From Kaistia terrae (lineage in GTDB: Bacteria; Pseudomonadota; Alphaproteobacteria; Rhizobiales; Kaistiaceae): a stretch of DNA of 64,000 bases. The notes beneath the pieces were generated by a model. It ran no database searches. It saw only the letters and a program-made list of their open reading frames with translations, and had not been told where the DNA came from. Below, piece by piece: positions 54,757 to 64,000 of the stretch. A program made the position numbers and the translations under genes. The DNA lies in contig NZ_JAPKNH010000009.1 in the NCBI RefSeq assembly GCF_026344005.1, positions 99,089 through 163,088 on the forward strand. Reading direction: 5' to 3'. Every line of letters begins with the position of its first letter. Position 1 is the stretch's first letter.

Positions 54757-55797
54757 TCAGTTCGGCTTGTAGATCTGGTCGAAAATGCCGCCGTCGCCGA
54801 AGTGTTCCGGCTGGGCCTTGGCCCACCCGCCGAACTGCGGGTCGTCGATGGTCACGAGGTCGATCTTCGGGAAGCGCGTCAGCAGCGCGGCGTCGACCAG
54901 CGTCGGCTCGGACGGGCGGTAGTAGTTCTTCGCCGCGATCGTCTGGCCCTCGGCCGAATAGAGATAATCGAGATAGGCCTGGGCGACCTTGCGGGTGCCC
55001 TTGGCGTCGACATTGGCATCGACAAGCGCTACCGGCGGTTCGGCCAGGATCGAGAGCGGCGGCACGATGATGTCGAACTTGTCGGGGCCGAGTTCTTCGA
55101 GCGCCAGGAAGGCCTCGTTTTCCCAGGCGAGCAGCACGTCGCCAATGCCGCGCTGGGCAAAGGTCGTGGTCGAGCCGCGGGCGCCGGTATCGAGGACCGG
55201 AACATGCTTGAACAGCTCGGACACGAATTCCTTGGTCTTGGCCGGATCGTTGCCGAACGCCTTGTTGGCATAGGCCCAGGCGGCCAGATAATTCCAGCGC
55301 GCGCCGCCGGAGGTCTTCGGGTTCGGCGTGATGACCTCGACGCCGTCCTTGATCAGGTCGCCCCAATCGTTGATCGCCTTCGGATTGCCCTTGCGGACGA
55401 GGAAGACGATCGTCGAGGTGTAGGGCGAGGAATTATGCGCCAGGCGACCGCGCCAGTCCGGGTTGATCTTGCCGCTTTCCTTGGCGATGGCGTCAATATC
55501 GGCTTGCAGCGCCAGCGTCACGACATCCGCGTCCAGGCCGTCGATCACCGAGCGGGCTTGCTTGCCGGAGCCGCCATGCGACTGCTGGACGGTGACGGTC
55601 TCGCCTCCCTCGGCCTTCCAATGTGCGGCGAAGGCGGCGTTGTAGGCCTTGTAGAGTTCGCGCGTCGGATCGTAGCTGACATTCAGCAGCGAGACGTCGG
55701 CCAGCGCCGGCGTCACGACCATGGCGACACCCACGGCCAAGGCGGCGAGCGCGGGGCGTATACGGCTTGCTATCGCGGATATCGGGCGGACCATCAT
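54757..55797 (-). CDS. sulfate-binding periplasmic protein
   Basis: 346 residues with signal peptide ([18 protein letters not shown]). [20 protein letters not shown] and [18 protein letters not shown] are the oxyanion-binding segments of Sbp/CysP, and WLANNSSPYTS-like [21 protein letters not shown] follows. Either sulfate or thiosulfate could be bound. Start MMVRPIS at 55797; AAGGAGCCC stands before it. First gene of the transporter operon. Confidence 0.92.
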   Translation of the reverse strand: MMVRPISAIASRIRPALAALAVGVAMVVTPALADVSLLNVSYDPTRELYKAYNAAFAAHWKAEGGETVTVQQSHGGSGKQARSVIDGLDADVVTLALQADIDAIAKESGKINPDWRGRLAHNSSPYTSTIVFLVRKGNPKAINDWGDLIKDGVEVITPNPKTSGGARWNYLAAWAYANKAFGNDPAKTKEFVSELFKHVPVLDTGARGSTTTFAQRGIGDVLLAWENEAFLALEELGPDKFDIIVPPLSILAEPPVALVDANVDAKGTRKVAQAYLDYLYSAEGQTIAAKNYYRPSEPTLVDAALLTRFPKIDLVTIDDPQFGGWAKAQPEHFGDGGIFDQIYKPN

Positions 55798-55894
55798 GGG
55801 CTCCTTGGTCGATGACCCCACTATCTCGACATAGGCGCTCGACAATTTCAAACCAAGGAACGCCTTCTGCGCGGGGGTAACTAGAAAATCCTTC

Positions 55895-56368
55895 CTAGAT
55901 ATGCCCCTCAGCAGAAACGATGTCGCGAGATATGTCCAGATCCCCCGGATCGGCCTTTTCGCCCAGCGCGTCCGCCAGCGTCGTCGCCTCGAAGGCCTGG
56001 AGCTGCGTTTCATACGGGCCGGCAAACATCCGCCGCACGGCGCAGGCCGCCTCATCCGGGCAATCGGCACAGGGCTGGTAGGCGGTGCGGGAAATGCAGG
56101 ATAGCGGCGCGATCGGTCCGTCGATGGCGCGCAGGACCTGGCCGATCGTCACCTCGCCGGGCTGCTTGATCATGACATAGCCGCCCGCGCGCCCGCGCCG
56201 GCTGGCGATGATGCCGCGATGCTTCAGATCGAGCAGGATGTGCTCGAGAAACTTGCGCGGCACGCCGGCTTGGCGAGCGATGTCGTCGATCTGCGTCGTC
56301 TCGCCATAGGGTTGCTTGGCGAGGTGGATCAGCGCCTTGAATGCGTATTTGGCCTTCTGCGAAATCAT
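55895..56368 (-). CDS. Rrf2-family transcriptional regulator
   Basis: 157 residues. Winged helix [48 protein letters not shown] and wing [22 protein letters not shown]. Cysteines in [19 protein letters not shown] (C-x9-C-x2-C-x5-C) could bind an Fe-S cluster, as in IscR/NsrR relatives, or sense cysteine supply, as in CymR. It lies 97 bp before the sulfate transporter in the same direction and is the likely local regulator. ATG 56368 is used. Confidence 0.9.
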   Translation of the reverse strand: MISQKAKYAFKALIHLAKQPYGETTQIDDIARQAGVPRKFLEHILLDLKHRGIIASRRGRAGGYVMIKQPGEVTIGQVLRAIDGPIAPLSCISRTAYQPCADCPDEAACAVRRMFAGPYETQLQAFEATTLADALGEKADPGDLDISRDIVSAEGHI

Positions 56369-56505
56369 CCGACGTCCAGCATTCCTTGCGCGCCGGGGCG
56401 GCGCTCTTCGTGTCATAGCGGATCGCCGCGCGGAAGGAAACGAAAGCGCGCGAAAAGCGGGCCGGAGCCTTTGTTGGCGGTCGAAAATCAGCTAAGTCGG
56501 TATCC

Positions 56506-57480
56506 ATGAAAATGCTCATCACCGGTGCGGCGGGATTCATCGGCTCCCAGGTTGCGAAGGCGGCCTTGGAGCGCGGCGATGCCGTGATCGGGGTCGACAA
56601 CCTGAACCCCTATTATGACCCGGCGCTGAAGCACGCCCGGCTTGATCGACTGACGGCGCATCGACATTTCGAATTCGTCGAGGCCAGCGTCAGCGACATG
56701 GCGGCGATGGAACGCCTTGTCACCACCCATGCCGACATCGAGACGGTGGTGCATCTGGCCGCCCAGGCCGGCGTCGCCTATTCGATCGAAAACCCGCTCG
56801 CCTATGCCGATGCCAATGTTTCCGGACAGGTGGTGATGTTCGAGGCAGCGCTTCGGTTGCCGCGCCTGCGCCACGTCGTCTACGCCTCGTCCTCGTCGGT
56901 TTACGGGCTGAACGAGGATGTGCCGTTCCGCGAGACCGACCGTGTCGACCGGCCCGCCTCGCTCTATGCCGCGACCAAGCGGGCAGGCGAGTTGATCGCC
57001 CATTCCTATGCCAATGTGCAGGGCGTCGCGTCGACGGGCCTGCGCTTCTTCACGGTCTATGGCCCCTGGGGCCGGCCGGACATGGCGCCCTGGCTGTTTA
57101 CCAGCGCCATCCTCGAAGGCCGGCCGATCACGGTCTTCAACAACGGCGCCATGCAGCGCGATTTCACCTTCATCGACGACATCGTCGCCGGCGTGCTCGG
57201 CGCGGTGGACCGGATGCCGGAAAGGGCGGAAAGCCGCCTCTTCAACCTCGGCAACAACAAGCCTGTGGCGCTGATGGATTTCATCGCGACGATCGAGCGG
57301 GCGACGGGTCGCAAGGCCGAGATCAACTTCGCGCCGATGCGCAAGGCCGATGTGGAGACGACCTTCGCCAATATCGACCTGGCGGCAGAGACCTTTGGCT
57401 TCGAGCCGAAGACATCGATCGACGAGGGCATCGACCGCTTCGTCGACTGGTATCGCGGCTACAACGCCAAATCTTCCTGA
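56506..57480 (+). CDS. NAD-dependent epimerase, UDP-glucuronate 4-epimerase-like
   Basis: 324 residues, extended SDR. GAAGFIGSQVAKAAL binds NAD; Ser in VVYASSSSVYG and Tyr-x3-Lys in SLYAATKRAGE are catalytic. The stretch DNLNPYYDPALKHARLDRL and GLRFFTVYGPWGRPDMA are marks of UDP-glucuronate epimerases, which make UDP-galacturonate for surface polysaccharides. No polysaccharide genes are adjacent. Confidence 0.9.
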   Translation: MKMLITGAAGFIGSQVAKAALERGDAVIGVDNLNPYYDPALKHARLDRLTAHRHFEFVEASVSDMAAMERLVTTHADIETVVHLAAQAGVAYSIENPLAYADANVSGQVVMFEAALRLPRLRHVVYASSSSVYGLNEDVPFRETDRVDRPASLYAATKRAGELIAHSYANVQGVASTGLRFFTVYGPWGRPDMAPWLFTSAILEGRPITVFNNGAMQRDFTFIDDIVAGVLGAVDRMPERAESRLFNLGNNKPVALMDFIATIERATGRKAEINFAPMRKADVETTFANIDLAAETFGFEPKTSIDEGIDRFVDWYRGYNAKSS

Positions 57481-57532
57481 TCCGGGCCTTGGGCGGCTAG
57501 GCCAGATCCATCTGGGTCGAATCCCACTCTTA

Positions 57533-57653
57533 ACCTCTCACTGAGGGAGAGGTCGGCTCGCAGAGCCGGGAGAGGGTTTAGGGAACCATCCGGTGAGGTC
57601 GTAAACCCTCACCCGCCGGCCTGCGGCCGTCGACCTCTCCCTCAGGGAGAGGT
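57533..57653. repeat. intergenic palindromic repeat (CCTCTCCCT-type)
   Basis: ACCTCTCACTGAGGGAGAGGT (57533-57553) near one end and ACCTCTCCCTCAGGGAGAGGT near the other, each a hairpin; GGGTTTA and TAAACCC between them pair as well, so the block is a large inverted repeat. Matches a dispersed repeat style frequent in Rhizobiales intergenic DNA. No gene lies in it. Confidence 0.75.
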
Positions 57654-57693
57654 GAAGAAGGGTGTTCCAAAGACCCACCCCGATCCGGCGCGC

Positions 57694-57891
57694 TCAAAAG
57701 TCGCTGGCGATGCCCTTGTTCTCCCAGTCTCCGTAGCGGATCGGCTCGGGCCCGGATCGGCCGAGGATCTCGCGCGGACGCCGGGAAGCGGCGTCGATCT
57801 CGGCGCGGCGGGCCTTCGCTTCGTCCAGCGCGCGGCGCGCGGCATCGCTCAGCGGTCGGGCGGATGGGGCGGCTGCGGTTTCGTCGGGCAT
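57694..57891 (-). CDS. DUF1674 protein (SDHAF4-like)
   Basis: 65 residues. C-terminal GPEPIRYGDWENKGIASDF is the conserved motif of DUF1674, whose mitochondrial member SDHAF4 helps assemble succinate dehydrogenase by binding the flavinylated subunit. ATG 57891; the longer frame to 58077 has no similarity. Next to htpX as in many alphaproteobacteria. Confidence 0.85.
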   Translation of the reverse strand: MPDETAAAPSARPLSDAARRALDEAKARRAEIDAASRRPREILGRSGPEPIRYGDWENKGIASDF

Positions 57892-58079
57892 CGTGTTCTC
57901 GCGTATTGGACGCTGAAAGGGCGCAAAAGGACGGCTTTCCGCGCCTTCGGCATGCGCCTCGGCTTGCAGGCAGGCCTGCACCCACCCATCATATAGGTCG
58001 AAACTGACAAGGTCGAACCTTGCGGTCGATGCAACGCATCGACCTGCGACTGTCTTCGGCACAATGCTTGGAGCCAATG

Positions 58080-59090
58080 ATGAACATCATGCGCACGGCG
58101 ATGCTGATCGCAGGCCTTACCGCCCTCTTCATGGGCATCGGCTTTCTGATCGGCGGATCGAGCGGCATGCTGATCGCTTTCGTGATCGCCGCCGGCATGA
58201 ACGTGTTCAGCTACTGGAATTCCGACAAGATGGTGCTGTCGATGTACGGCGCCCATGAGGTCGACGAACGCAGCGCGCCGGAGTACTACGGCATCGTTCG
58301 GCAGCTGGCGCAGCGCGCGAACCTGCCCATGCCGAAAGTCTATGTGATCGATTCCGCCCAGCCCAATGCCTTTGCCACCGGCCGCAATCCGCAGAACGCT
58401 GCCGTTGCCGCGTCGACAGGCCTGTTGCAGGTGCTCTCCCGCGACGAGATCGCCGGCGTGATGGCGCATGAGCTGGCGCATGTGAAAAACCACGACACCC
58501 TGACGATGACGATCACCGCGACCCTGGCCGGCGCGATCTCGATGCTGGCCAATTTCGCCTTCCTGTTTGGCGGCAATCGCAATCGCGAAGGTGGCGGCGG
58601 AATCGGTATCCTCGGCACGATCGTCATGATGGTCGTCGCGCCGATGGCGGCCATGCTGGTGCAGATGGCGGTGAGCCGGACGCGCGAATATGCAGCCGAC
58701 CGGATGGGTGCCGAGATCTGCGGTTCGCCGCGCGCGTTGGCGTCGGCGCTTGCCAAGATCGCCCGCGGGGCGCATCAGATCCCCAACGAGACTGCGGAGG
58801 CCAATCCGGCGTCGGCTCATCTCTTCATTATCAATCCCCTATCCGGGCAGCGCATGGACAATCTTTTCTCGACACATCCGGACACCGAAAACCGGATTGC
58901 GGCCCTGATGGCAATGGAGGCGGAGCTTGGTGGCTCCAGCGGCTCCGGCGGGGGCGCGCGTTCCGACGCCCGCGTCGACCTGCCGGGCGGCTTCAGCCGT
59001 CCGAGGGCCGCGCCGCGCGGCGCCTCGGGTAGCCCCTGGGGCAATAACAATCCGGGCAACGGATCCTCCGGCCGGGGGCCGTGGGGTTGA
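58080..59090 (+). CDS. htpX: membrane zinc protease HtpX
   Basis: 336 residues. N-terminal membrane helices ([39 protein letters not shown]), zinc site HELAH with downstream Glu in [10 protein letters not shown], further helices, and a Gly/Ser/Pro-rich tail (about 290-336) that is longer than in E. coli. M48 peptidase for membrane protein quality control. Start 58077 or 58080 after GGAG. Confidence 0.94.
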   Translation: MNIMRTAMLIAGLTALFMGIGFLIGGSSGMLIAFVIAAGMNVFSYWNSDKMVLSMYGAHEVDERSAPEYYGIVRQLAQRANLPMPKVYVIDSAQPNAFATGRNPQNAAVAASTGLLQVLSRDEIAGVMAHELAHVKNHDTLTMTITATLAGAISMLANFAFLFGGNRNREGGGGIGILGTIVMMVVAPMAAMLVQMAVSRTREYAADRMGAEICGSPRALASALAKIARGAHQIPNETAEANPASAHLFIINPLSGQRMDNLFSTHPDTENRIAALMAMEAELGGSSGSGGGARSDARVDLPGGFSRPRAAPRGASGSPWGNNNPGNGSSGRGPWG

Positions 59091-60451
59091 GCAAGAAGAC
59101 AACGCCAGCCGGCACCCGTCCGAACCGTAACGCGCCGCGTGCGCCGCGCCTTGCGCCGGGCGTCGCCGCCCGCCTCGCCGCGACCACCGCGCTGATGGCG
59201 GTCCTCGTCGACCATCGTCCGCTCGACAGCGCCATCGATGCCACCGACGGCCCGTTCGAAACCCTCGATCCGCGCGAACGCGGCCTTGCCCGCGCCATTC
59301 TCGGCATCGCACTGCGCCGTCGCGGCCAGATCGACGATGCGCTCAGCCGCTTCCTCGACAAGGCGCTGCCGCGCAAGTCCGGCCCGCTGCCGGCGATCCT
59401 GCATGTTGCCGCGGCGCAGATCCTGTTCATGGATGTGCCCGACCACGCTGCTGTCTCGATTGCCGTCGAAACCGCCGAAGCCGACCGCGACGCGCGCCAT
59501 TTCAAGGGCCTCGTCAACGCCGTGCTCCGCCGCCTGACCGAGCAGCGCGACGCCATCCTCGCCTCGCAGGACGAAGTTCGACTCAACATCCCCGACTGGC
59601 TCTATGAGCGCTGGGTCAAGGATTACGGCGCCGAGACCACGGCAAAGATCGCGGCCGCTCATCTGCTGGAGCCGTCGCTCGACCTGTCGGTCAAGTCCGA
59701 TCCCGAGGGTTGGGCCGAGAAGCTCGGCGGCATCGTGCTGCCGACCGGCAGCGTGCGCCTGATTGCGCACGGACCGATTGACGCACTGCCGGGCTTCGCC
59801 GAGGGCCAGTGGTGGGTGCAGGACGCGGCCGCGGCGCTGCCGGCCAAGCTGCTCGGCAATGTCGAAGGCAAGGACGTCGCCGATCTCTGTGCTGCCCCTG
59901 GCGGCAAGACGGCGCAGCTCGCCGCTGCCGGCGCCAAGGTGATGGCCGTCGACATCTCCGAGCCGCGCCTTCAGCGCGTGCGCGAAAATCTCTCGCGCCT
60001 CAAGCTGCAGATCGGCACCATCGCGGCGGATGTCGAAACCTGGGATCCGGGTCGGCTGTTTGACGCCATCCTGCTCGATGCGCCCTGTTCGGCGACCGGC
60101 ACGATGCGCCGCCACCCCGACGTCGCCGTGCTGAAGCGCCCGTCCGACATCAAGTCGCTGGCGAACCTGCAATCGTCGCTGATCGCGCGGGCGACCTCGA
60201 TGCTCGTCTCGGGCGGAACGCTGGTCTATTGCACCTGCTCGCTGGAGCGGGCCGAGGGCGAGGATCAGGTTGCGCTTGCCCTGGCCAGCCTACCGCTGGT
60301 TTTGGAGCCGATCCGGCCGGAAGAGGTCGGTGGCCTCGAAGCGATCTGCCGCGAGGGCTTCCTGCGCACCCTGCCGTCCGACCTGCCGAATGACGAACCT
60401 CGGCTTACCGGCCTGGACGGCTTCTTCGCCGCCCGCTTCCGGCGCCTCTAG
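59081..60451 (+). CDS. RsmB/NOP2-family rRNA cytosine-5 methyltransferase
   Basis: 456 residues. N-terminal NusB-like RNA-binding domain ([21 protein letters not shown]) and AdoMet domain [26 protein letters not shown], with catalytic cysteines in [15 protein letters not shown] and VYCTCSLE. Methylates 16S rRNA as RsmB does, by family. Start is GTG 59081 or TTG 59087, both overlapping the htpX stop. Confidence 0.9.
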   Translation: MGLSKKTTPAGTRPNRNAPRAPRLAPGVAARLAATTALMAVLVDHRPLDSAIDATDGPFETLDPRERGLARAILGIALRRRGQIDDALSRFLDKALPRKSGPLPAILHVAAAQILFMDVPDHAAVSIAVETAEADRDARHFKGLVNAVLRRLTEQRDAILASQDEVRLNIPDWLYERWVKDYGAETTAKIAAAHLLEPSLDLSVKSDPEGWAEKLGGIVLPTGSVRLIAHGPIDALPGFAEGQWWVQDAAAALPAKLLGNVEGKDVADLCAAPGGKTAQLAAAGAKVMAVDISEPRLQRVRENLSRLKLQIGTIAADVETWDPGRLFDAILLDAPCSATGTMRRHPDVAVLKRPSDIKSLANLQSSLIARATSMLVSGGTLVYCTCSLERAEGEDQVALALASLPLVLEPIRPEEVGGLEAICREGFLRTLPSDLPNDEPRLTGLDGFFAARFRRL

Positions 60452-60581
60452 GCGCCGGGAAACGGTTTCAATTTGACCGAATCCGCAATTAGATTGCTCG
60501 AATCGCCCGTCGGCTGATTCGTTTCGAGTCGTCGACGGTGCGGCATTACGCATTCAGCAGCCAATGAGGGAGCGAGAGAGT

Positions 60582-62345
60582 ATGGCGTTCGGAGCAGGAT
60601 CCGGTCGGGGTCGGCTCGTCCGCTTCGCACTCGCGTCCGCATGGCGCCGAGCGCGCTATGCGTTTCACGCGAGCTCGCTCTATCGCTGGAAATATCTGGG
60701 CCAGGTGCCTGACCGGCTGCTGATCGCGCCGACCGATCTCAGGACCGCCGACCCCACCATCGCCAACGATATCTATGCCGGCCGCTTCGTCTTTGCCGGA
60801 GAAGTCGTCGATGTCGCCGGCTTCTCCGTCTTCGAGATCGAGGCGCCGTCGCGCGCCTGGGCCGAGCGGCTGCACAGCTTTGGCTGGCTGCGCCATCTGC
60901 GCGCCTCGGATCTCGCTGTCTCGCGATCCAATGCGCGCGCTCTGCTCGACGAGTGGATCCGGTTCCAGAACAGCCATGATCCCGTCGCGCGTGACCCCGA
61001 TGTCATGGCGCGGCGCATCCTGTCCTGGCTGGCGCAGACGCCGCTGGTGCTGGAAGGCTGCGACCATGGCTTCTACCGCCGCTTCATGCGCTCCTTGACC
61101 AAGCAGGTCCGTCATCTGCGCCGCGTGGCGCGCGATGTGCGACCCGGCCTGCCGCGCCTGCGCGTGATGATGGCGCTTTCCGCCGCCGGGCTGTCGCTCT
61201 CCGACCAGCCGCGCTTGGTTCGACAGGCCTCGCGCTGGCTCGATCAGGAACTGGCGAAGCAGATCTTGCCGGATGGCGGTCATGTCGGCCGCAACCCGGG
61301 CACCGTGCTTGAAATCCTCGTCGACCTGCTGCCGTTGCGCCAGGCGTTTACCGCGCGTGGCCAGCAGCCTACGCCGATACTGCTCGGCGCGATCGACCGC
61401 ATGATGCCGATGCTGCGCTTCTTCCGGCTTGGCGACGGCTCTTTCGCCAAGTTCAACGGCATGGGCGAAACGCAGCTCGGCCTGCTGGCCACGGTGCTTG
61501 CCTATGACGACGCGCGCGGCGCTCCGGGCAAGAATGCCCCCTATGCCGGCTATCAGCGCCTCGATGCCGGCGACACGGTGCTGCTGGTCGATACCGGCCC
61601 GCCGCCGCGCCCCGGCCTGTCGCTCGAAGCGCATGCAGGCTGTCTCTCTTTCGAGATGAGCTCCGGCCGCCAGCCGATGATCATCAATTGCGGCGTGCCG
61701 GGACCGGGCGCTCCGGCGCTGCGCCGGATGGCGCGCACCACGGCGGCGCATTCGACCGTATCGCTCAACGATTCGTCCTCCTGCCGCTTCCTGCATGGCA
61801 CCTACCTCGCCGACAAGCTGGGCGAGGCGATCCTCTCGGGCCCGACCCGCGTCGAGGTTTCGCGTCAGGACAATCGCGGCGAGACGGTGCTGACGGCCGC
61901 TCATGACGGCTATGTCGTGCGCTTCGGCATCAGGCATGAGCGCAAGCTGGTGCTTTCGACCTATGGCGACCGCATCGACGGCATCGATTCCTTCACCACG
62001 GCCAGCGGCACCCCCATTGCGCGCAGCGGTCGAGACGCCTTCGCGCTGCGCTTCCATCTCCATCCCGCCGTCGAGGCGACGCGCATCAAGAACGGCAATG
62101 CCGTTTTCCTGGCTCTGCCGGATGGCTCGGCCTGGGAGTTCGAGACGCCGGATCTGGAAGTGCTGCTCGAGGAAAGCATCCGCCTTTCCGATATTCGCGG
62201 CAGCCGACGCACCGATCAGATGGTGATCTACGGCCGGGCGCTGCATCAGGCCTCGATTCCGTGGGTTCTGCATCGCGTCGTCGAGCCGGGCGGCCACGTC
62301 CGCAATCACGACGATCACGACGACGATCTGCCGCTCGGCGCGTAA
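60582..62345 (+). CDS. heparinase II/III family protein
   Basis: 587 residues. N-terminal alpha/alpha toroid ([58 protein letters not shown]) and a C-terminal beta domain with [21 protein letters not shown] and [13 protein letters not shown], the Heparinase II/III-like signature. Probably a polysaccharide lyase; no signal peptide is evident. ATG 60582 is used. The rsmB-hepII/III-purH order is widely kept in rhizobia, although heparin is not a likely substrate. Confidence 0.88.
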   Translation: MAFGAGSGRGRLVRFALASAWRRARYAFHASSLYRWKYLGQVPDRLLIAPTDLRTADPTIANDIYAGRFVFAGEVVDVAGFSVFEIEAPSRAWAERLHSFGWLRHLRASDLAVSRSNARALLDEWIRFQNSHDPVARDPDVMARRILSWLAQTPLVLEGCDHGFYRRFMRSLTKQVRHLRRVARDVRPGLPRLRVMMALSAAGLSLSDQPRLVRQASRWLDQELAKQILPDGGHVGRNPGTVLEILVDLLPLRQAFTARGQQPTPILLGAIDRMMPMLRFFRLGDGSFAKFNGMGETQLGLLATVLAYDDARGAPGKNAPYAGYQRLDAGDTVLLVDTGPPPRPGLSLEAHAGCLSFEMSSGRQPMIINCGVPGPGAPALRRMARTTAAHSTVSLNDSSSCRFLHGTYLADKLGEAILSGPTRVEVSRQDNRGETVLTAAHDGYVVRFGIRHERKLVLSTYGDRIDGIDSFTTASGTPIARSGRDAFALRFHLHPAVEATRIKNGNAVFLALPDGSAWEFETPDLEVLLEESIRLSDIRGSRRTDQMVIYGRALHQASIPWVLHRVVEPGGHVRNHDDHDDDLPLGA

Positions 62346-62412
62346 ACGGGCTGCATCCGGCGGAAAATCGTGCTATCGCGCGGGCCTCACCTTCGAACCC
62401 CGCGAGGACTCC

Positions 62413-64000
62413 ATGGCCGTACCGCCGTCAAAGGTCGCCCTTCCCGAACTCGTTCCGATGAAGCGCGCGCTCTTTTCGGTGTCGGATTCCACCGGCCTGA
62501 TCGACTTTGCCCGCGCCCTGCATGAACGTGGCGTCGCCCTCGTCGCCACGGGTTCGACCTGCAAGGCGCTGATCGACGGCGGCCTGCCGGCTACCAATGT
62601 CGCCGACGTCATCGGCTTCCCCGAAATCCTCGGCGGCCGGGTCAAGACGCTGCACCCGATGATCCATGGCGGTTTGCTCGGCATCCGCAACGATCCGGTT
62701 CATGCGGCCGAGATGAAGGAGCACGGCATCGAGGGCTTCGATCTCGTCGCGGTGAACCTCTATCCGTTCGAGAAGACCATCGCTTCCACCGAGGATTACG
62801 CCACCGCCGTCGAGAACATCGACATTGGCGGCCCTGCGATGACGCGCGCCGCCGCCAAGAACCACGGCTTTGTCTCGATCGTCGTCGATCCCGCCGATTA
62901 TGCCTCGGTGCTGGAAGCGCTCGACGCGAATGACGGCGCCACCCCGCTCGCCTTCCGCAAGCGCCTCGCCGCCAAGGCTTTTGCCCGCACGGCGGCTTAT
63001 GATGCGGCCGTATCGAACTGGTTTGCCCGCGTGCTCGAAGAGCCGACGCCTGCCTGGCGCAGCTTTGGCGGTTCGCTGCGTGAAATCATGCGCTACGGCG
63101 AAAACCCGCATCAGCAGGCGGCCTTCTACACCACCGGCGAAGTGCGCCCCGGCGTTTCGACGGCGAAGCAGCTGCAGGGCAAGCAGCTCTCCTACAACAA
63201 CATCAACGATACCGACGCGGCGTTTGAACTGGTGGCCGAGTTTGATCCGGCCGAGACGGCCGCCGTCGCGATCATCAAGCATGCCAATCCCTGCGGCGTT
63301 GCCACCGGCGCGACGCTGGCCGAAGCCTATGACAAGGCTCTGCGCTGTGACCCGGTTTCGGCCTTTGGCGGCATCGTCGCGCTGAACCGCACGCTCGACG
63401 CCGAAGCGGCGAAGAAGATCGTCGAAATCTTCACCGAGGTGATCATCGCCCCGGACGCCACCGACGAGGCGATCGCCATTGTCGCCGCCAAGAAGAACCT
63501 CCGCCTACTCGTCACCGGCGGCCTGCCGGATGTCTCGGCCAAGGGCATGACGGTCAAGACGGTCGCGGGCGGCCTTCTAGTGCAGGATCGCGACGCCGGC
63601 CGGATCGAAAAGTCGGACCTCAAGGTCGTGACCAAGCGGGTGCCGAGCGATGCCGAACTCGACGATCTGGTCTTCGCGTTTCGCGTTGCCAAGCACGTCA
63701 AGTCGAACGCCATCGTCTATGTCAAGGACGGCGCCACGGTCGGCGTCGGCGCCGGGCAGATGAGCCGCGTCGACTCATCGACCATCGCCGCCAAGAAGGC
63801 TGCGGATGCGGCTCGCACCGCCGGTCTGCCGGAAACACTGGCCAAGGGTTCGGTCGTCGCTTCCGACGCCTTCTTCCCGTTTGCTGACGGTCTGCTGGCC
63901 GCCGCCGAAGCGGGCGCGACTGCGATCATCCAGCCGGGCGGCTCCATGCGCGATGACGAAGTGATCGCCGCCGCCGATGAGGCCGGCCTCGCCATGGTCT
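62413..64000 (+). CDS. purH: PurH: AICAR transformylase/IMP cyclohydrolase (3' partial)
   Basis: Last two steps of IMP synthesis. 529 residues visible; the frame is open at the window end, and by comparison with the usual C-terminus only about 8-10 residues are missing. IMP cyclohydrolase part: [48 protein letters not shown]. Transformylase part: [25 protein letters not shown], and [21 protein letters not shown] 62413 starts MAVPPSKV. Confidence 0.95.
   Translation, partial: MAVPPSKVALPELVPMKRALFSVSDSTGLIDFARALHERGVALVATGSTCKALIDGGLPATNVADVIGFPEILGGRVKTLHPMIHGGLLGIRNDPVHAAEMKEHGIEGFDLVAVNLYPFEKTIASTEDYATAVENIDIGGPAMTRAAAKNHGFVSIVVDPADYASVLEALDANDGATPLAFRKRLAAKAFARTAAYDAAVSNWFARVLEEPTPAWRSFGGSLREIMRYGENPHQQAAFYTTGEVRPGVSTAKQLQGKQLSYNNINDTDAAFELVAEFDPAETAAVAIIKHANPCGVATGATLAEAYDKALRCDPVSAFGGIVALNRTLDAEAAKKIVEIFTEVIIAPDATDEAIAIVAAKKNLRLLVTGGLPDVSAKGMTVKTVAGGLLVQDRDAGRIEKSDLKVVTKRVPSDAELDDLVFAFRVAKHVKSNAIVYVKDGATVGVGAGQMSRVDSSTIAAKKAADAARTAGLPETLAKGSVVASDAFFPFADGLLAAAEAGATAIIQPGGSMRDDEVIAAADEAGLAMV

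Noticed and set aside
60546..62318. 590-codon minus frame opposite the heparinase II/III gene
   Set aside because: Shadow frame; the plus-strand protein has clear toroid and heparinase motifs.

Overview
The window is 64 kb of high-GC chromosome from an alphaproteobacterium, most likely of the order Hyphomicrobiales (Rhizobiales). The evidence is gene order: lptC-lptA-lptB-rpoN-hpf-ptsN, infC-rpmI-rplT-pheS-pheT, a DUF1150 gene next to an Hsp20 gene, a DUF1674 gene beside htpX, and an RsmB-like methyltransferase followed by a heparinase II/III protein and purH. I cannot name the genus from sequence alone.

Layout. (1) 1-6744: a sugar-uptake and catabolism operon cut by the left edge. It has an ABC ATPase, a periplasmic binding protein, two permeases, a PfkB sugar kinase, an IF-2B/isomerase-fold protein and a double-SIS protein. 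Most junctions from the second permease on are overlapping stop/start codons. (2) About 7141-26189: an integrated genomic island of about 19 kb. It is bounded by a 17-bp direct repeat made of the last 17 nt of tRNA-Leu(CAG), with a tyrosine integrase just inside the tRNA end. Rightward genes are a metallophosphatase, a serine recombinase with a res-like palindrome upstream, a Rha-type phage regulator, an unknown acidic protein and a protein with polymerase-like palm motifs. The convergent leftward gene train is a type III-like restriction-modification set (Res, an extra PD-(D/E)XK protein, an unknown protein, and a Mod gene broken by a one-base frameshift), then a DUF4357-HNH nuclease, then a small HTH protein coupled to a RelE/ParE-UvrD helicase fusion. 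(3) 26687-33500: housekeeping and small conserved genes (adenosine kinase, EI24 and DUF2214 membrane proteins, endonuclease III, DUF2244, an SDR, a ferredoxin-reductase/molybdopterin-oxidoreductase pair, an alpha/beta hydrolase). (4) 33731-38845: the translation block infC (AUU start), rpmI, rplT, pheS, pheT. (5) 38960-41907: a palindromic repeat, DUF1150, Hsp20, a Gfo/Idh/MocA oxidoreductase and an RNase D-like nuclease. (6) 42059-47547: LPS transport plus the sigma-54 cluster. (7) 47615-51777: DUF3833, MarR, a tandem DUF1428 protein, a ClpP paralogue, an ArsR-SRPBCC pair and a lyxose-isomerase-like protein. (8) 51910-56368: a sulfate ABC transporter with an Rrf2 regulator beside it. (9) 56506-64000: a UDP-glucuronate epimerase-like protein, a palindromic repeat, DUF1674, htpX, an rsmB-like gene, a heparinase II/III protein and purH, which lacks only its last few codons.

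The part most worth study is the island. It joins phage-like replication and regulation genes with a dense, translationally coupled defence-like gene train, and it seems to have replaced the transcription terminator of the tRNA it entered. The polymerase-like gene and the HTH/RelE-UvrD pair are the best candidates for undescribed biology. Outside the island, the sugar operon pairs a PfkB kinase and a SIS protein with an IF-2B-fold protein that lacks the usual isomerase catalytic residues, so its substrate and chemistry are open.
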